Shown in pieces: positions 1 to 6,076 of a stretch of 10,645 bases of DNA. This DNA comes from Acidobacteriota bacterium (GTDB lineage Bacteria > Acidobacteriota > Vicinamibacteria > Vicinamibacterales > Vicinamibacteraceae). The stretch lies in NCBI GenBank assembly GCA_023427865.1, contig JAEYZV010000677.1, forward strand, positions 1-10,645, read 5' to 3'. A program made the translations under genes and the position numbers. Position 1 is the first letter of the stretch; every line of letters starts with the position of its first letter. Under the pieces are notes generated by a model. The model had not been told where the DNA came from and did not search any database. It saw nothing but the letters and a program-made list of their open reading frames with translations.

Positions 1-2092
1 GGAGGCGCGGCTGCTCGCCCGTGGCGAGCGTCAGGAGCGTGGCCTGGCTGTCAGCGAGCCAGCGACGATCGACGCCGGAGCCACTCAATCCGCGCGCGAC
101 GCCCTCGAGCAGCGAGGCGCGCCACCAGTCACCTGCGGGTGCCGCGGGATCGGTCACGCGGGCGATCGCGCTGGTGAGTTCGGCCGGTCGCTGCCGCGCC
201 GCCATCACGCCACCGAGCCGGTCGAAGAAGCGGGCGCGCCCCGCCGATTCGCTGGCGACCAACGGCGAGCCTGGCTGCAGGGCCTGCTCGAAGTAGGCCA
301 CGGCACGATCGGACGAGGCGCTGAGCGCCGCCACCTGCACCCACTCGTCCTCGAGTCCGTCGACGAGCAGTTGCTGCTGCACGGCGTGTGAGGCTGCCGT
401 GTGCAGCGAGCCGAGGGTCGCCAGCAGCTGGAACCGTACGCGCGGGTTCTCGTCGGCACGCATCCCGAGCAGCGCCGACGCAACGGCCGGTTGCGACAGC
501 CAGCGCTCCGCGAGGACGATTGCGTTCTCGCGCACACCGGGATCGGGGTCACCGAGCGCCTGCAGGACGTGCGAGGGCCGCAGACGGTCGAGCCCCTCGA
601 GCGTCCAGAGCGCGTGCAGTCGCGCCAGGGGCGTCGGGCGATCCTTCACGAGTGCCTCAAGCGCGGGCACCGCATCACGTGTCCTGCCCGACACGAGCAG
701 GCGTTGCGCGGTGCGACGCCACCAGACGTTGGCATGGCCGAGCGCGCTCACCAGCGCCTCGTCGGACGCGGTCGACAGCCGCGGCCGCGGCGTTGCGCTC
801 GCCTGCGGCGCATCTGCGGCGACGATGCGGTAGATGCGACCACGATCCTTGCCGGTCGACAGCACCTCGGGCTGCTTCTGCAGGTCGCTCGACGCCCATT
901 CCGGGTGCTCGATGTACGGCCGGTAGTAGTCGATCAGGTACAGGGCGCCGTCGGGTCCGACGTAGAAGTTCACGGGACGGAACCAGGCGTCGCGCGACGC
1001 GAGGAACTCCCGGTCCCGACGGGCGCGGCTCGCGACGAACGTCGCTCCCTTCGGCGTGAGCACGTCGCGGTGCACGAGGTTGTGGACCGGTTCGGCAATC
1101 ACCGTGGTGCCTTCGTAGCCCTCCGGGAACGCGCCACCGGCGTAGACCGTCAAGGCGCATGCCGAGGTGAACTGGCCGGCCTCCGTGAGCAGGTCGAACC
1201 GCGCGCCCTCGGTGATGGCCATGATGTCGTTGTTGCCGTGATCGGACGTGTCGGCCATGGCACTCGGCAGGAGCAGGTGCGGGTTGCGCTCCAGGTACCG
1301 CGCGGCGATCACCTCGTGTCGCTGGTGGATCGAGTTGTTGTGCGCGAAGTAGCGCCCGTAGACGTCGAAGGCGTTGCCGAACTGCGTGCGGCTCGAGAGC
1401 CCCTCCATCCGGAACGCATCGGGCTTCAGGCGTACGCCGCGGCCCTTCGCGTCGAGGCCCTTGACCTCGGGACGTCCCGGAAACACGAGGTCGGAGCCCT
1501 TGTCGCCGAACAGGTCGCGATAGATGACCGGCTCCGAGCCGCCGGAATGCGCGATGTAGATCCAGTTGTCGAGCCCGTACACCGGGTGGTTCGCCTCGTG
1601 CTGCGGATTCGTCCTGGCAAAGCCGGTGACGACGACCTCGCGCACGTCCGCCTTCCCGTCGCCGTTGACGTCCTCCAGGTACAGCAGGTCGGGCGGGCTG
1701 GTCACGAGGATGCCGCGCTTGTGGCGCATCACGCCGCTCGGCAGGCGCAGGTCGTCGGCAAACACCGTGCTGCGATCGACCCGGCCGTCACCGTCGGTGT
1801 CCTCGAGCAGCTTGACGCGCCCGGTGGGGCCGACGTCGAGGGGATAGCCCGGCATCTCGACGACGAAGATCCGCCCGTCTTCGTCGATGTCCATGGCGAC
1901 AGGGCTCTGGACGTCCGGTTCGCTCGCGACGAGTTCGACGCGGAAGCCCGGTTCGAGCACCATCAACGCCATCGACTGTTCGGGCGTGTACGGCGGTCCG
2001 GCGGGTCTGGCCTGGCCCACGACCGCGTCGCCGCCGGCAAGCACCGCCAGGGCGAGGGCGGGCGCCATCCACATCCACGATCTCGATGTCAT
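1..2092 (-). CDS. PVC-type membrane-bound dehydrogenase-domain protein with HEAT-like repeats, exported (3' end off window)
   Basis: The frame is open from an ATG at 2092 to the left edge (697 codons, no stop), so the C-terminus is missing. Residues 1-28 look like a signal peptide (hydrophobic 10-22, likely cut after VVGQA). Residues 40-425 match the beta-propeller seen in 'Piru_Ver_Nterm' PVC-type dehydrogenase proteins: a DTDGDGRVD calcium-like loop at 99-107, HEANHPVYGLDNWIY at 165-179, RTQFGNAFDVYGRYF at 235-249, EPVHNLVHR at 334-342 and WFRPVNFYVGPDGALYLIDY at 370-389. From about 440 to 690 the protein is helical and HEAT-like (for example ALGDPDPGVRENAIVLAERW). Family members often end in a cytochrome c domain, which would lie beyond the window. 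The likely role is oxidation of a sugar or alcohol in the periplasm with electrons passed to cytochrome c. The substrate cannot be told. No Shine-Dalgarno precedes the ATG. It is divergent from the deacetylase gene. Confidence 0.9.
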   Translation of the reverse strand, partial: MTSRSWMWMAPALALAVLAGGDAVVGQARPAGPPYTPEQSMALMVLEPGFRVELVASEPDVQSPVAMDIDEDGRIFVVEMPGYPLDVGPTGRVKLLEDTDGDGRVDRSTVFADDLRLPSGVMRHKRGILVTSPPDLLYLEDVNGDGKADVREVVVTGFARTNPQHEANHPVYGLDNWIYIAHSGGSEPVIYRDLFGDKGSDLVFPGRPEVKGLDAKGRGVRLKPDAFRMEGLSSRTQFGNAFDVYGRYFAHNNSIHQRHEVIAARYLERNPHLLLPSAMADTSDHGNNDIMAITEGARFDLLTEAGQFTSACALTVYAGGAFPEGYEGTTVIAEPVHNLVHRDVLTPKGATFVASRARRDREFLASRDAWFRPVNFYVGPDGALYLIDYYRPYIEHPEWASSDLQKQPEVLSTGKDRGRIYRIVAADAPQASATPRPRLSTASDEALVSALGHANVWWRRTAQRLLVSGRTRDAVPALEALVKDRPTPLARLHALWTLEGLDRLRPSHVLQALGDPDPGVRENAIVLAERWLSQPAVASALLGMRADENPRVRFQLLATLGSLHTAASHAVQQQLLVDGLEDEWVQVAALSASSDRAVAYFEQALQPGSPLVASESAGRARFFDRLGGVMAARQRPAELTSAIARVTDPAAPAGDWWRASLLEGVARGLSGSGVDRRWLADSQATLLTLATGEQPRL

Positions 2093-2099
2093 GCGGGGA

Positions 2100-2105
2100 A
2101 GTGTA
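2100..2105 (-). promoter_or_regulatory. Candidate -10 element (TACACT) of the PVC-type dehydrogenase gene
   Basis: On the minus strand TACACT ends 7 nt before the ATG at 2092, and no ribosome binding site lies between. A weak TTCGGC sits 18 nt further upstream. If this is the -10 box, transcription would start at or next to the ATG and the message would be leaderless. This is an inference from spacing only. Confidence 0.3.
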
Positions 2106-2130
2106 GAACGCCGGCCGTTGAACGCCGAAC

Positions 2131-2182
2131 GGAGACGGGGAGCGGGGAGCGGGCAGCGGGGAGCGGGGAGCGGGAAGCGGGA
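2131..2182 (+). repeat. G-rich heptanucleotide tandem array (GGGAGCG unit)
   Basis: Seven consecutive 7-base units starting at 2131 are variants of GGGAGCG: ggagacg, gggagcg twice, ggcagcg, gggagcg twice, ggaagcg. This gives six runs of three or four G (2137-2140, 2144-2147, 2151-2153, 2158-2161, 2165-2168, 2172-2174) separated by 3-4 nt, which fits the canonical G-quadruplex pattern on the plus strand. It lies between the divergent dehydrogenase and deacetylase genes. Confidence 0.85.
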
Positions 2183-2186
2183 CTCG

Positions 2187-2215
2187 TCCACCGTAGCGCG
2201 CAGCGCGAAGGTGGA
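2187..2215 (+). repeat. GTAG-containing imperfect hairpin, REP-like
   Basis: TCCACC (2187-2192) pairs with GGTGGA (2210-2215). Inside, GCGC (2196-2199) pairs with GCGC (2203-2206) around a 3-nt loop, with two mismatches between the stems. GTAG occupies 2193-2196 at the foot of the inner stem. It lies just downstream of the heptad array and 36 nt before the deacetylase start. It may be a dispersed hairpin repeat or part of the leader; only a genome-wide copy count can decide. Confidence 0.45.
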
Positions 2216-2251
2216 GCGGCCCGGCGTACCATGAGCACGGAGCCTCGACAC

Positions 2252-3103
2252 ATGCGATCGATTCCCACCATCCTCACGGCTTGTCTGGCCATGGCGTCGC
2301 TCTCCTCCGGCCCGCGCGCCGCGCCGGAGGCGCAAGCGCGGGTGCGACCTCCTGCCGAAGCGGCAGCCCCGTCCGGCATCAACTGGCCGGGGGCCGCGAA
2401 GATGGCGCTCAGCCTGTCGTTCGACGACGGGCGGGAGAGCCAGGTGACCAACGGGTTGCCGGTATTTGCGCGCCATGAGGCCAGGGTCACGCTGTACGTG
2501 GTGCCCTCGGCGGTCGAGCCTTGCCTGGACGCCTGGAAGAAGGCGGTCGCCGCAGGCCATGAAATCGGTAGTCACTCGGTGACGCATTCGTGCAGCGGCA
2601 ACTTCCCGTTCGCCCGCGCCAAGGCGCTCGAAGACCATTCCATACCACGGATGCGGGCCGAGCTGGTGGAGTCCAACGCGCGCATCGCCGCGCTCCTTGG
2701 CGTCACGCCACGCACCTTCGCCTATCCGTGCGGTCAGACGTTCGTCGGGCGCGGCACGCAGACGCACAGCTACGTGCCGGTGGTGGCGGAGTTGTATCTC
2801 GCAGGTCGCGGCTGGCTCGACGAGTCGGCCAACGATCCCGCGTTCGTGGATCTCGCACAGGTCTTCGGCGTGGAGATGGATGGCAAGGACTTCAGCCAGA
2901 TTCGCCCCCTGCTCGACGAGGCACGTACGCGCGGTGCCTGGCTGGTGCTTGCCGGACACGACATCGGCACGGCAGGGCGCCAGACCACGCGTGTCGCGAT
3001 GCTCGACGAGTTGCTCGCGTACGCCAGGGAGCCGGCCAACGGGATCTGGCTGGCCACGGTGGCCGAGGCGGCCGATCACATAAGTCGTGAACGGCAGCGG
3101 TAG
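2252..3103 (+). CDS. Exported polysaccharide deacetylase (NodB/CE4-like)
   Basis: This 283-residue protein carries the metal-dependent carbohydrate deacetylase motifs in order: SLSFDDG at 54-60 (the two Asp of motif 1), HEIGSHSVTH at 103-112 (H-S-x-x-H, zinc-binding histidines), RTFAYPCG at 154-161 (motif 3) and LAGHDIG at 233-239 (C-terminal His motif). Known members remove acyl groups from chitin, peptidoglycan or exopolysaccharide; the substrate here is not determinable. Residues 1-29 form a signal peptide (MRSIPTILTACLAMASLSSG, cut near PEAQA), so it should act outside the cytoplasm. The ATG at 2252 is chosen because GGAG lies at 2238-2241, 10 nt upstream. An in-frame ATG at 2231 would add 7 residues with poorer spacing. 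The same frame is open far upstream, but that part is antisense to the dehydrogenase gene. It converges on rpiA. Confidence 0.92.
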   Translation: MRSIPTILTACLAMASLSSGPRAAPEAQARVRPPAEAAAPSGINWPGAAKMALSLSFDDGRESQVTNGLPVFARHEARVTLYVVPSAVEPCLDAWKKAVAAGHEIGSHSVTHSCSGNFPFARAKALEDHSIPRMRAELVESNARIAALLGVTPRTFAYPCGQTFVGRGTQTHSYVPVVAELYLAGRGWLDESANDPAFVDLAQVFGVEMDGKDFSQIRPLLDEARTRGAWLVLAGHDIGTAGRQTTRVAMLDELLAYAREPANGIWLATVAEAADHISRERQR

Positions 3104-3110
3104 GGCTGGC

Positions 3111-3203
3111 GAATTGCAGAATTTCAGAATTGCATCAGCATCGGGAATGTCTCGAAGGTCGGCGGTGACGATGCAATTCTGCAATTCTGCAATTCTGCAA
3201 TTT
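3111..3203. repeat. AT-rich inverted repeat with 8-bp tandem units, between convergent genes
   Basis: The left arm 3111-3136 and right arm 3170-3195 are reverse complements over 26 bases with one mismatch, around a 33-nt loop. The right side is itself a tandem array of the octamer gcaattct (about four units, 3172-3203). A separate outer pair, cagcggtag (3095-3103) and ctaccgctg (3216-3224), brings together the stop codons of the two convergent genes. The AT-rich arms contrast with the GC-rich surroundings. A bidirectional termination structure or an inserted repeat unit are both possible. Confidence 0.8.
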
Positions 3204-3215
3204 GTAAGCTGCTTC

Positions 3216-3908
3216 CTACCGCTGACGCAGCCGGCGTTGCACGCCGCCCGGGCCCGCGATGATGACTTCGTGCGCCATGCCGAGGAAGAGGCCGTGGCAC
3301 ACGATGCCGGCGCGGGCGTCGAGGGTCGCCGCGAGTTCGCAGGGGGCCGCGATCGGTCCGAACGTGCAGTCGAGGATCACGTTGCCGGAGTCGGTGGCGT
3401 ATGGCGCACCGTCGGGTCCGCGGCGGATCGTCACGGCGGCGCCGAGCGACTCGAGGAAGCGCGCCTGGCTGCGCATCCCGAACCCCAGCACCTCCACCGG
3501 GAGCGCGTGCGCGGTTCCGAGCCGCGGCGACAGCTTGCTCTCGTCCACCACCGCGACGAAGCGTTCGCTCGCCTGCGCGACGATCTTCTCGCGCAGTAGC
3601 GCTCCGCCGCCGCCCTTGAGCAGATCGAGCGCGGGATCGACCTCGTCGGCGCCGTCGATGGTCAGGTCGAGCGCCAGGGGCAGGTCGTCGGGCAGCAGCG
3701 GAATGCCGAGGCGTTCGGCCTCTTCGCGTGTGCGCAACGAGGTGGCGATGGCAGACACGTCGCGCAGCGCGCCTGATTGCAGCAACGCGCCGATCCGGCG
3801 CACGGCGTGGAGTGCAGTGCTCCCGGTGCCGAGTCCGATCCGCATGCCTGACCGGACCGCCTCGACGGCCGCATGCGCCGCAGCGCGCTTGTGAATGGAC
3901 TCGGGCAA
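3216..3908 (-). CDS. rpiA: Ribose-5-phosphate isomerase A
   Basis: This 230-residue protein has the full RpiA signature set: GLGTGST at 25-31 (phosphate-binding loop), TIDGADEVD at 83-91 (catalytic Asp region), KGGGGALLREK at 98-108 (catalytic Glu/Lys region), SGNVILD at 174-180 and GIVCHGLFLGMAHEVI at 201-216. The length is normal for the family. It interconverts ribose 5-phosphate and ribulose 5-phosphate in the non-oxidative pentose phosphate pathway, in the cytoplasm. The start is TTG at 3908, supported by AGGAGAG at 3923-3917, 8 nt upstream on the minus strand. No in-frame ATG gives a complete N-terminus; the first Met, at residue 22, would remove part of the first helix. The gene lies 148 nt downstream of the lipoprotein gene on the same strand and converges with the deacetylase. 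Confidence 0.97.
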   Translation of the reverse strand: MPESIHKRAAAHAAVEAVRSGMRIGLGTGSTALHAVRRIGALLQSGALRDVSAIATSLRTREEAERLGIPLLPDDLPLALDLTIDGADEVDPALDLLKGGGGALLREKIVAQASERFVAVVDESKLSPRLGTAHALPVEVLGFGMRSQARFLESLGAAVTIRRGPDGAPYATDSGNVILDCTFGPIAAPCELAATLDARAGIVCHGLFLGMAHEVIIAGPGGVQRRLRQR

Positions 3909-3916
3909 TTGATCCG

Positions 3917-3923
3917 CTCTCCT
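3917..3923 (-). promoter_or_regulatory. Ribosome binding site that decides the TTG start of rpiA
   Basis: AGGAGAG on the minus strand is a strong Shine-Dalgarno match, 8 nt before the TTG at 3908. It makes the rare start codon convincing, because no ATG or GTG sits at this distance. Confidence 0.85.
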
Positions 3924-3972
3924 GGAGCTACGGTCTGGCCCCGCCCGCGCGGTCTCGACCTGACTGAGTTCG

Positions 3973-4010
3973 CCGCCCCGCTAGGGGCGGTGTCGGGGGA
4001 CCCACCCGAC
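3973..4010 (-). other. Two adjacent GC-rich hairpins between the lipoprotein gene and rpiA
   Basis: CCGCCCC (3973-3979) and GGGGCGG (3984-3990) form a 7-bp stem with a 4-nt loop. GTCGGG (3992-3997) and CCCGAC (4005-4010) form a second, 6-bp stem. On the minus strand they start about 47 nt after the lipoprotein stop and end about 65 nt before the rpiA start. No T-tract follows, so a rho-independent terminator is not clear; they may end the upstream transcript or shape the rpiA leader. Nothing else is recognisable in 3924-4056. Confidence 0.45.
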
Positions 4011-4056
4011 CCACGTGAGGCCGGGCGGTCGTGCCCGCGGTCCCCGGGGATTCGGG

Positions 4057-4500
4057 TCACGGGCTCGTGACGCACATCGTCAGCTGCGGCGCCAGGGAAC
4101 CGGCCGACGTCGTCGTGCTCGAGCAGACGCGCGTGACACGCGCCGTACCCGCGGTCGTGTCGAGGCGGATGTCGATCGCGAGCGACGATGAAGGGTCCGT
4201 GACCGGCATCGCGACTGGTGCCTCGCGTCCGTCGAACCGGAACACGAGAGCAGACGGCAGGCCGCGCAGCACGAACCCGCCGTTCGGTTCCACGATGGTG
4301 GCCGGCGCACCGCTCACCTGCACGACAACGGGCGTCGCGGGCAGTGGCCCGACCGTGGTGAGCCAGACGGCGACCGACGGCACGGCCGCCGCGGGCGTCC
4401 CCGACATGCCGCTGCCACCCGTCGATGACGGCGCCGTGGGCGACCGGCCACTGCAGCCCGCCAGCAGCAGACCCAAGCACAGCAGACTCACCGCTCGCAC
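4057..4500 (-). CDS. Small putative lipoprotein of unknown function
   Basis: I do not recognise the mature family. From the GTG at 4500 the protein is 147 residues long and begins MRAVSLLCLGLLLAGCSGR. This is a textbook lipoprotein signal with lipobox LAGC, so the Cys should be lipidated and the protein membrane-anchored. A low-complexity Pro/Ser/Gly linker follows (SPTAPSSTGGSGMSGTPAAA), then a beta-rich segment of about 100 residues (VAVWLTTVGPLPATPVVVQV, FVLRGLPSALVFRFDG) ending in a Thr/Ser-rich tail with two Cys (RVCSST, TMCVTSP) that could form a disulfide. The GTG is preferred because GGAGG lies 9 nt upstream. An in-frame ATG pair at 4530 and 4527 would add 10 and 9 residues with no ribosome binding site; the mature protein is the same. 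It is divergent from the Dabb gene. Confidence 0.7.
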   Translation of the reverse strand: MRAVSLLCLGLLLAGCSGRSPTAPSSTGGSGMSGTPAAAVPSVAVWLTTVGPLPATPVVVQVSGAPATIVEPNGGFVLRGLPSALVFRFDGREAPVAMPVTDPSSSLAIDIRLDTTAGTARVTRVCSSTTTSAGSLAPQLTMCVTSP

Positions 4501-4509
4501 CTCGCACGT

Positions 4510-4514
4510 CCTCC
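4510..4514 (-). promoter_or_regulatory. Ribosome binding site favouring the GTG start of the lipoprotein gene
   Basis: GGAGG on the minus strand, 9 nt before the GTG at 4500. It lies inside the reading frame that would begin at the ATG at 4530, which has no comparable site upstream. Confidence 0.6.
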
Positions 4515-4557
4515 GGGAGGCTGCCATCATACCCGCGCGGCGCGGCGCCGGCGCTCG

Positions 4558-4563
4558 TACAAT
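4558..4563 (+). promoter_or_regulatory. Candidate -10 element (TACAAT) of the Dabb-domain gene
   Basis: TACAAT matches the sigma70 -10 consensus at five of six positions and ends 8 nt before the ATG at 4572. No -35 match is seen 16-18 nt upstream, and no ribosome binding site lies between it and the ATG. The spacing would give a leaderless or nearly leaderless transcript. Confidence 0.5.
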
Positions 4564-4571
4564 CTGTGCCC

Positions 4572-4982
4572 ATGCCCAGAGTGCTGACCGTCTCGTTGCT
4601 GCTGATCGCCCTGCTGGCCGCTGCCTCGGGGCCGTTCGTCGTCCGCACAGGCGCGCAGGCTTCCCGCCCCGTGCGTCACGTGGTCGTGTTCAAGTACAAG
4701 CCGGACGCGACGCCGGCGCAAATCGGGAAGGTGACCGAAGCGTTCCGCGCACTGGCGACGACCATCCCGGGCATCATCGGTTTCGAGGACGGCGTGAACG
4801 ACAGCCCTGAAGGGAAGAACCAGGGCTTCACGCACGTGTACCTGCTGACGTTCGAGAGCGCGGCCGCCCGCGACGCCTACCTGCCGCACCCGGCGCACCG
4901 CAAGTTCGGCGAGGTGCTCCGGTCGAGCGGCATCTTCGTGGACGCGTTCGTCGTCGATTACGCGCCGCACACGACGAGGTGA
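4572..4982 (+). CDS. Exported Dabb (stress-responsive alpha/beta-barrel) domain protein
   Basis: The 136-residue product has a signal peptide (MPRVLTVSLLLIALLAAASG, cut near TGAQA, about residue 30) followed by one complete Dabb domain. The family pattern is visible as RHVVVFKYKPDATPAQI at 35-51, a helix with IPGIIGFEDGVN at 65-76, GFTHVYLLTFES at 85-96, RDAYLPHPAHRKF at 100-112 and the final strand VDAFVVDY at 123-130. Dabb proteins form dimeric ferredoxin-like barrels; some act as small enzymes and many have no known reaction. A secreted version suggests an envelope role, but the substrate is unknown. The ATG at 4572 gives a proper signal peptide. The open frame upstream runs antisense through the lipoprotein gene. 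It is divergent from that gene and convergent with the hydrolase. Confidence 0.9.
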   Translation: MPRVLTVSLLLIALLAAASGPFVVRTGAQASRPVRHVVVFKYKPDATPAQIGKVTEAFRALATTIPGIIGFEDGVNDSPEGKNQGFTHVYLLTFESAAARDAYLPHPAHRKFGEVLRSSGIFVDAFVVDYAPHTTR

Positions 4983-5014
4983 GCGGGTAGCGGGTAGCGG
5001 GTAGCGGGTAGCGG
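4983..5014 (+). repeat. G-rich heptanucleotide tandem array (GCGGGTA unit)
   Basis: It begins directly after the Dabb stop codon. Four full GCGGGTA units and a partial fifth give GGG runs at 4985-4987, 4992-4994, 4999-5001 and 5006-5008 with uniform 4-nt loops, a canonical G-quadruplex pattern on the plus strand. The unit differs by one base from the most common unit of the 2131-2182 array when both are written GGGNAGC. Confidence 0.85.
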
Positions 5015-5052
5015 ACCGGGTTCCGGGTGCGGCGCTCGCGGTTCCCTGCGGG

Positions 5053-5097
5053 TCCCGGACCCCGGTCCCCGGACCCCGGTCCCCGGCCCCCGGTCCC
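5053..5097 (-). repeat. Heptanucleotide tandem array (CCCCGGN unit) ending at the hydrolase stop codon
   Basis: Six 7-base units in phase (tcccgga, ccccggt, ccccgga, ccccggt, ccccggc, ccccggt) plus ccc run into the stop codon of the hydrolase gene (5097-5099). On the minus strand this is a series of G4 runs separated by 3 nt, again a G-quadruplex pattern but on the strand opposite to the neighbouring array. Only about 38 nt of unstructured sequence separates the two arrays. Confidence 0.85.
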
Positions 5098-5984
5098 TAC
5101 GTCAGGTGCGCGCGGAAGAACTCGAGGGTGCGCTGCCAGGCGAGCTTCGCGGCGGCCTCGTCGTAGCGAGGCGTCGTGTCGTTGTGGAAGCCGTGCTGCG
5201 TGCCTGGGTACGTGTGCGCCGTCACGGACGCACCGGCCGCCTTCAGTGCCGCCTCGTATGCCGGCCAGGCGGCGTTGATGCGGTCGTCCTTCTCGGCGAG
5301 ATGGACGAGCAGCGGCGCCTTGACCGAGGCCGCCGCTTCGGGTGCCGGAGAGTTGCCGTAGAACGGCACCGCTGCGCCCAGATCGGGCAACCGCGTCGCC
5401 AGCAGGTGCGCGATGCCGCCGCCGTAACAGAACCCCACCACGCCGACGCGGCCCGTGCACTCCGGCCGCGCCTTCAGGAACGCGAAGGCCGCTGCCATGT
5501 CCTCCCGCACCCGCGGCTGGTCGAGCGTCTGGAAGAGCGCCCGGGCCTTGTCCTCGTCCCCCGGATACCCGCCGAGCGAGGCGAGCGCATCGGGCGCGAA
5601 GGCGACGAATCCCTCCAGCGCGAAGCGCCGGGTAACGTCCTCGATGTGCGGGTTGAGCCCGCGGTTCTCGTGGACGACGAGCACGCCGGGCAGTTTGCCG
5701 GAGGCAGTCTTCGGCCGCACGAGGTAGCCGCGCGTCGTGTCGTACCCTTTGACTGACGGATAAGGCAGGTACTCGGCCACAATCCGCGCATCGTCTTTCG
5801 TGACCTGCTGCGCCTCGGCGAAGCGCGGGTTGAGCGCGTCGAGCAGCATCGCCGCCGTCATGCCGTTGACGGCGTACTTGCGGGCCTTGTCGAGGAACCC
5901 GCGTCGATCGATGTCGCCGTGTACGTACGCGTCGAACAGGATCAGCAGTTCCTGGTCGAAGTCTGCCGCGGTCTTCCGTTCCAT
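5097..5984 (-). CDS. Dienelactone hydrolase family protein (YghX-like)
   Basis: This 295-residue alpha/beta hydrolase has the Cys-Asp-His triad of the family: nucleophile Cys186 in VGFCYGGG (183-190), Asp233 in EKDDRIN (231-237) and His264 in GTQHGFHND (261-269). The conserved HENRGLNPHIEDV (105-117) and AFAPD (128-132) also fit. Characterised relatives hydrolyse dienelactone in chloroaromatic breakdown, but this YghX-like branch has no settled substrate. The N-terminus is a family-specific helix (ADFDQELLILFDAYVHG) followed by DRRGFLDKA, a hydrophobic stretch and an AEAQQ site. That resembles a twin-arginine signal set about 25 residues in, so export is possible. The ATG at 5984 has GGAGG 7 nt upstream; the open frame extends to 6089, but no ribosome binding site supports a longer form. 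It is divergent from padR. Confidence 0.95.
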   Translation of the reverse strand: MERKTAADFDQELLILFDAYVHGDIDRRGFLDKARKYAVNGMTAAMLLDALNPRFAEAQQVTKDDARIVAEYLPYPSVKGYDTTRGYLVRPKTASGKLPGVLVVHENRGLNPHIEDVTRRFALEGFVAFAPDALASLGGYPGDEDKARALFQTLDQPRVREDMAAAFAFLKARPECTGRVGVVGFCYGGGIAHLLATRLPDLGAAVPFYGNSPAPEAAASVKAPLLVHLAEKDDRINAAWPAYEAALKAAGASVTAHTYPGTQHGFHNDTTPRYDEAAAKLAWQRTLEFFRAHLT

Positions 5985-6076
5985 GCCGTGTCCTCCGTCC
6001 GTGCGCACGAGCATACCGTGCGCCGGCCCCTGACCGACTCGTCCCACCGCCGTCCCAGTCCAGTCGCGCCGACTCC

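Noticed and set aside
401..2251. Long plus-strand open frame running continuously into the deacetylase gene
   Set aside because: It is antisense to the well-supported dehydrogenase gene, its translation is Arg/Val/His-rich with no family motifs, and a signal peptide and ribosome binding site place the real start at 2252.
3111..3203. CRISPR array or attachment site
   Set aside because: Units are 8 bases and directly adjacent with no spacers, there is no cas or integrase gene, and the larger structure is an inverted repeat.
3924..4056. Riboswitch upstream of rpiA
   Set aside because: Only two short GC hairpins are visible; no known aptamer core was recognised and nothing suggests ligand control.
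3662..4648. Minus-strand open frame spanning rpiA, the gap and the lipoprotein
   Set aside because: It is out of frame with both genes, which carry family motifs or a lipobox; the composition is that of a shadow.
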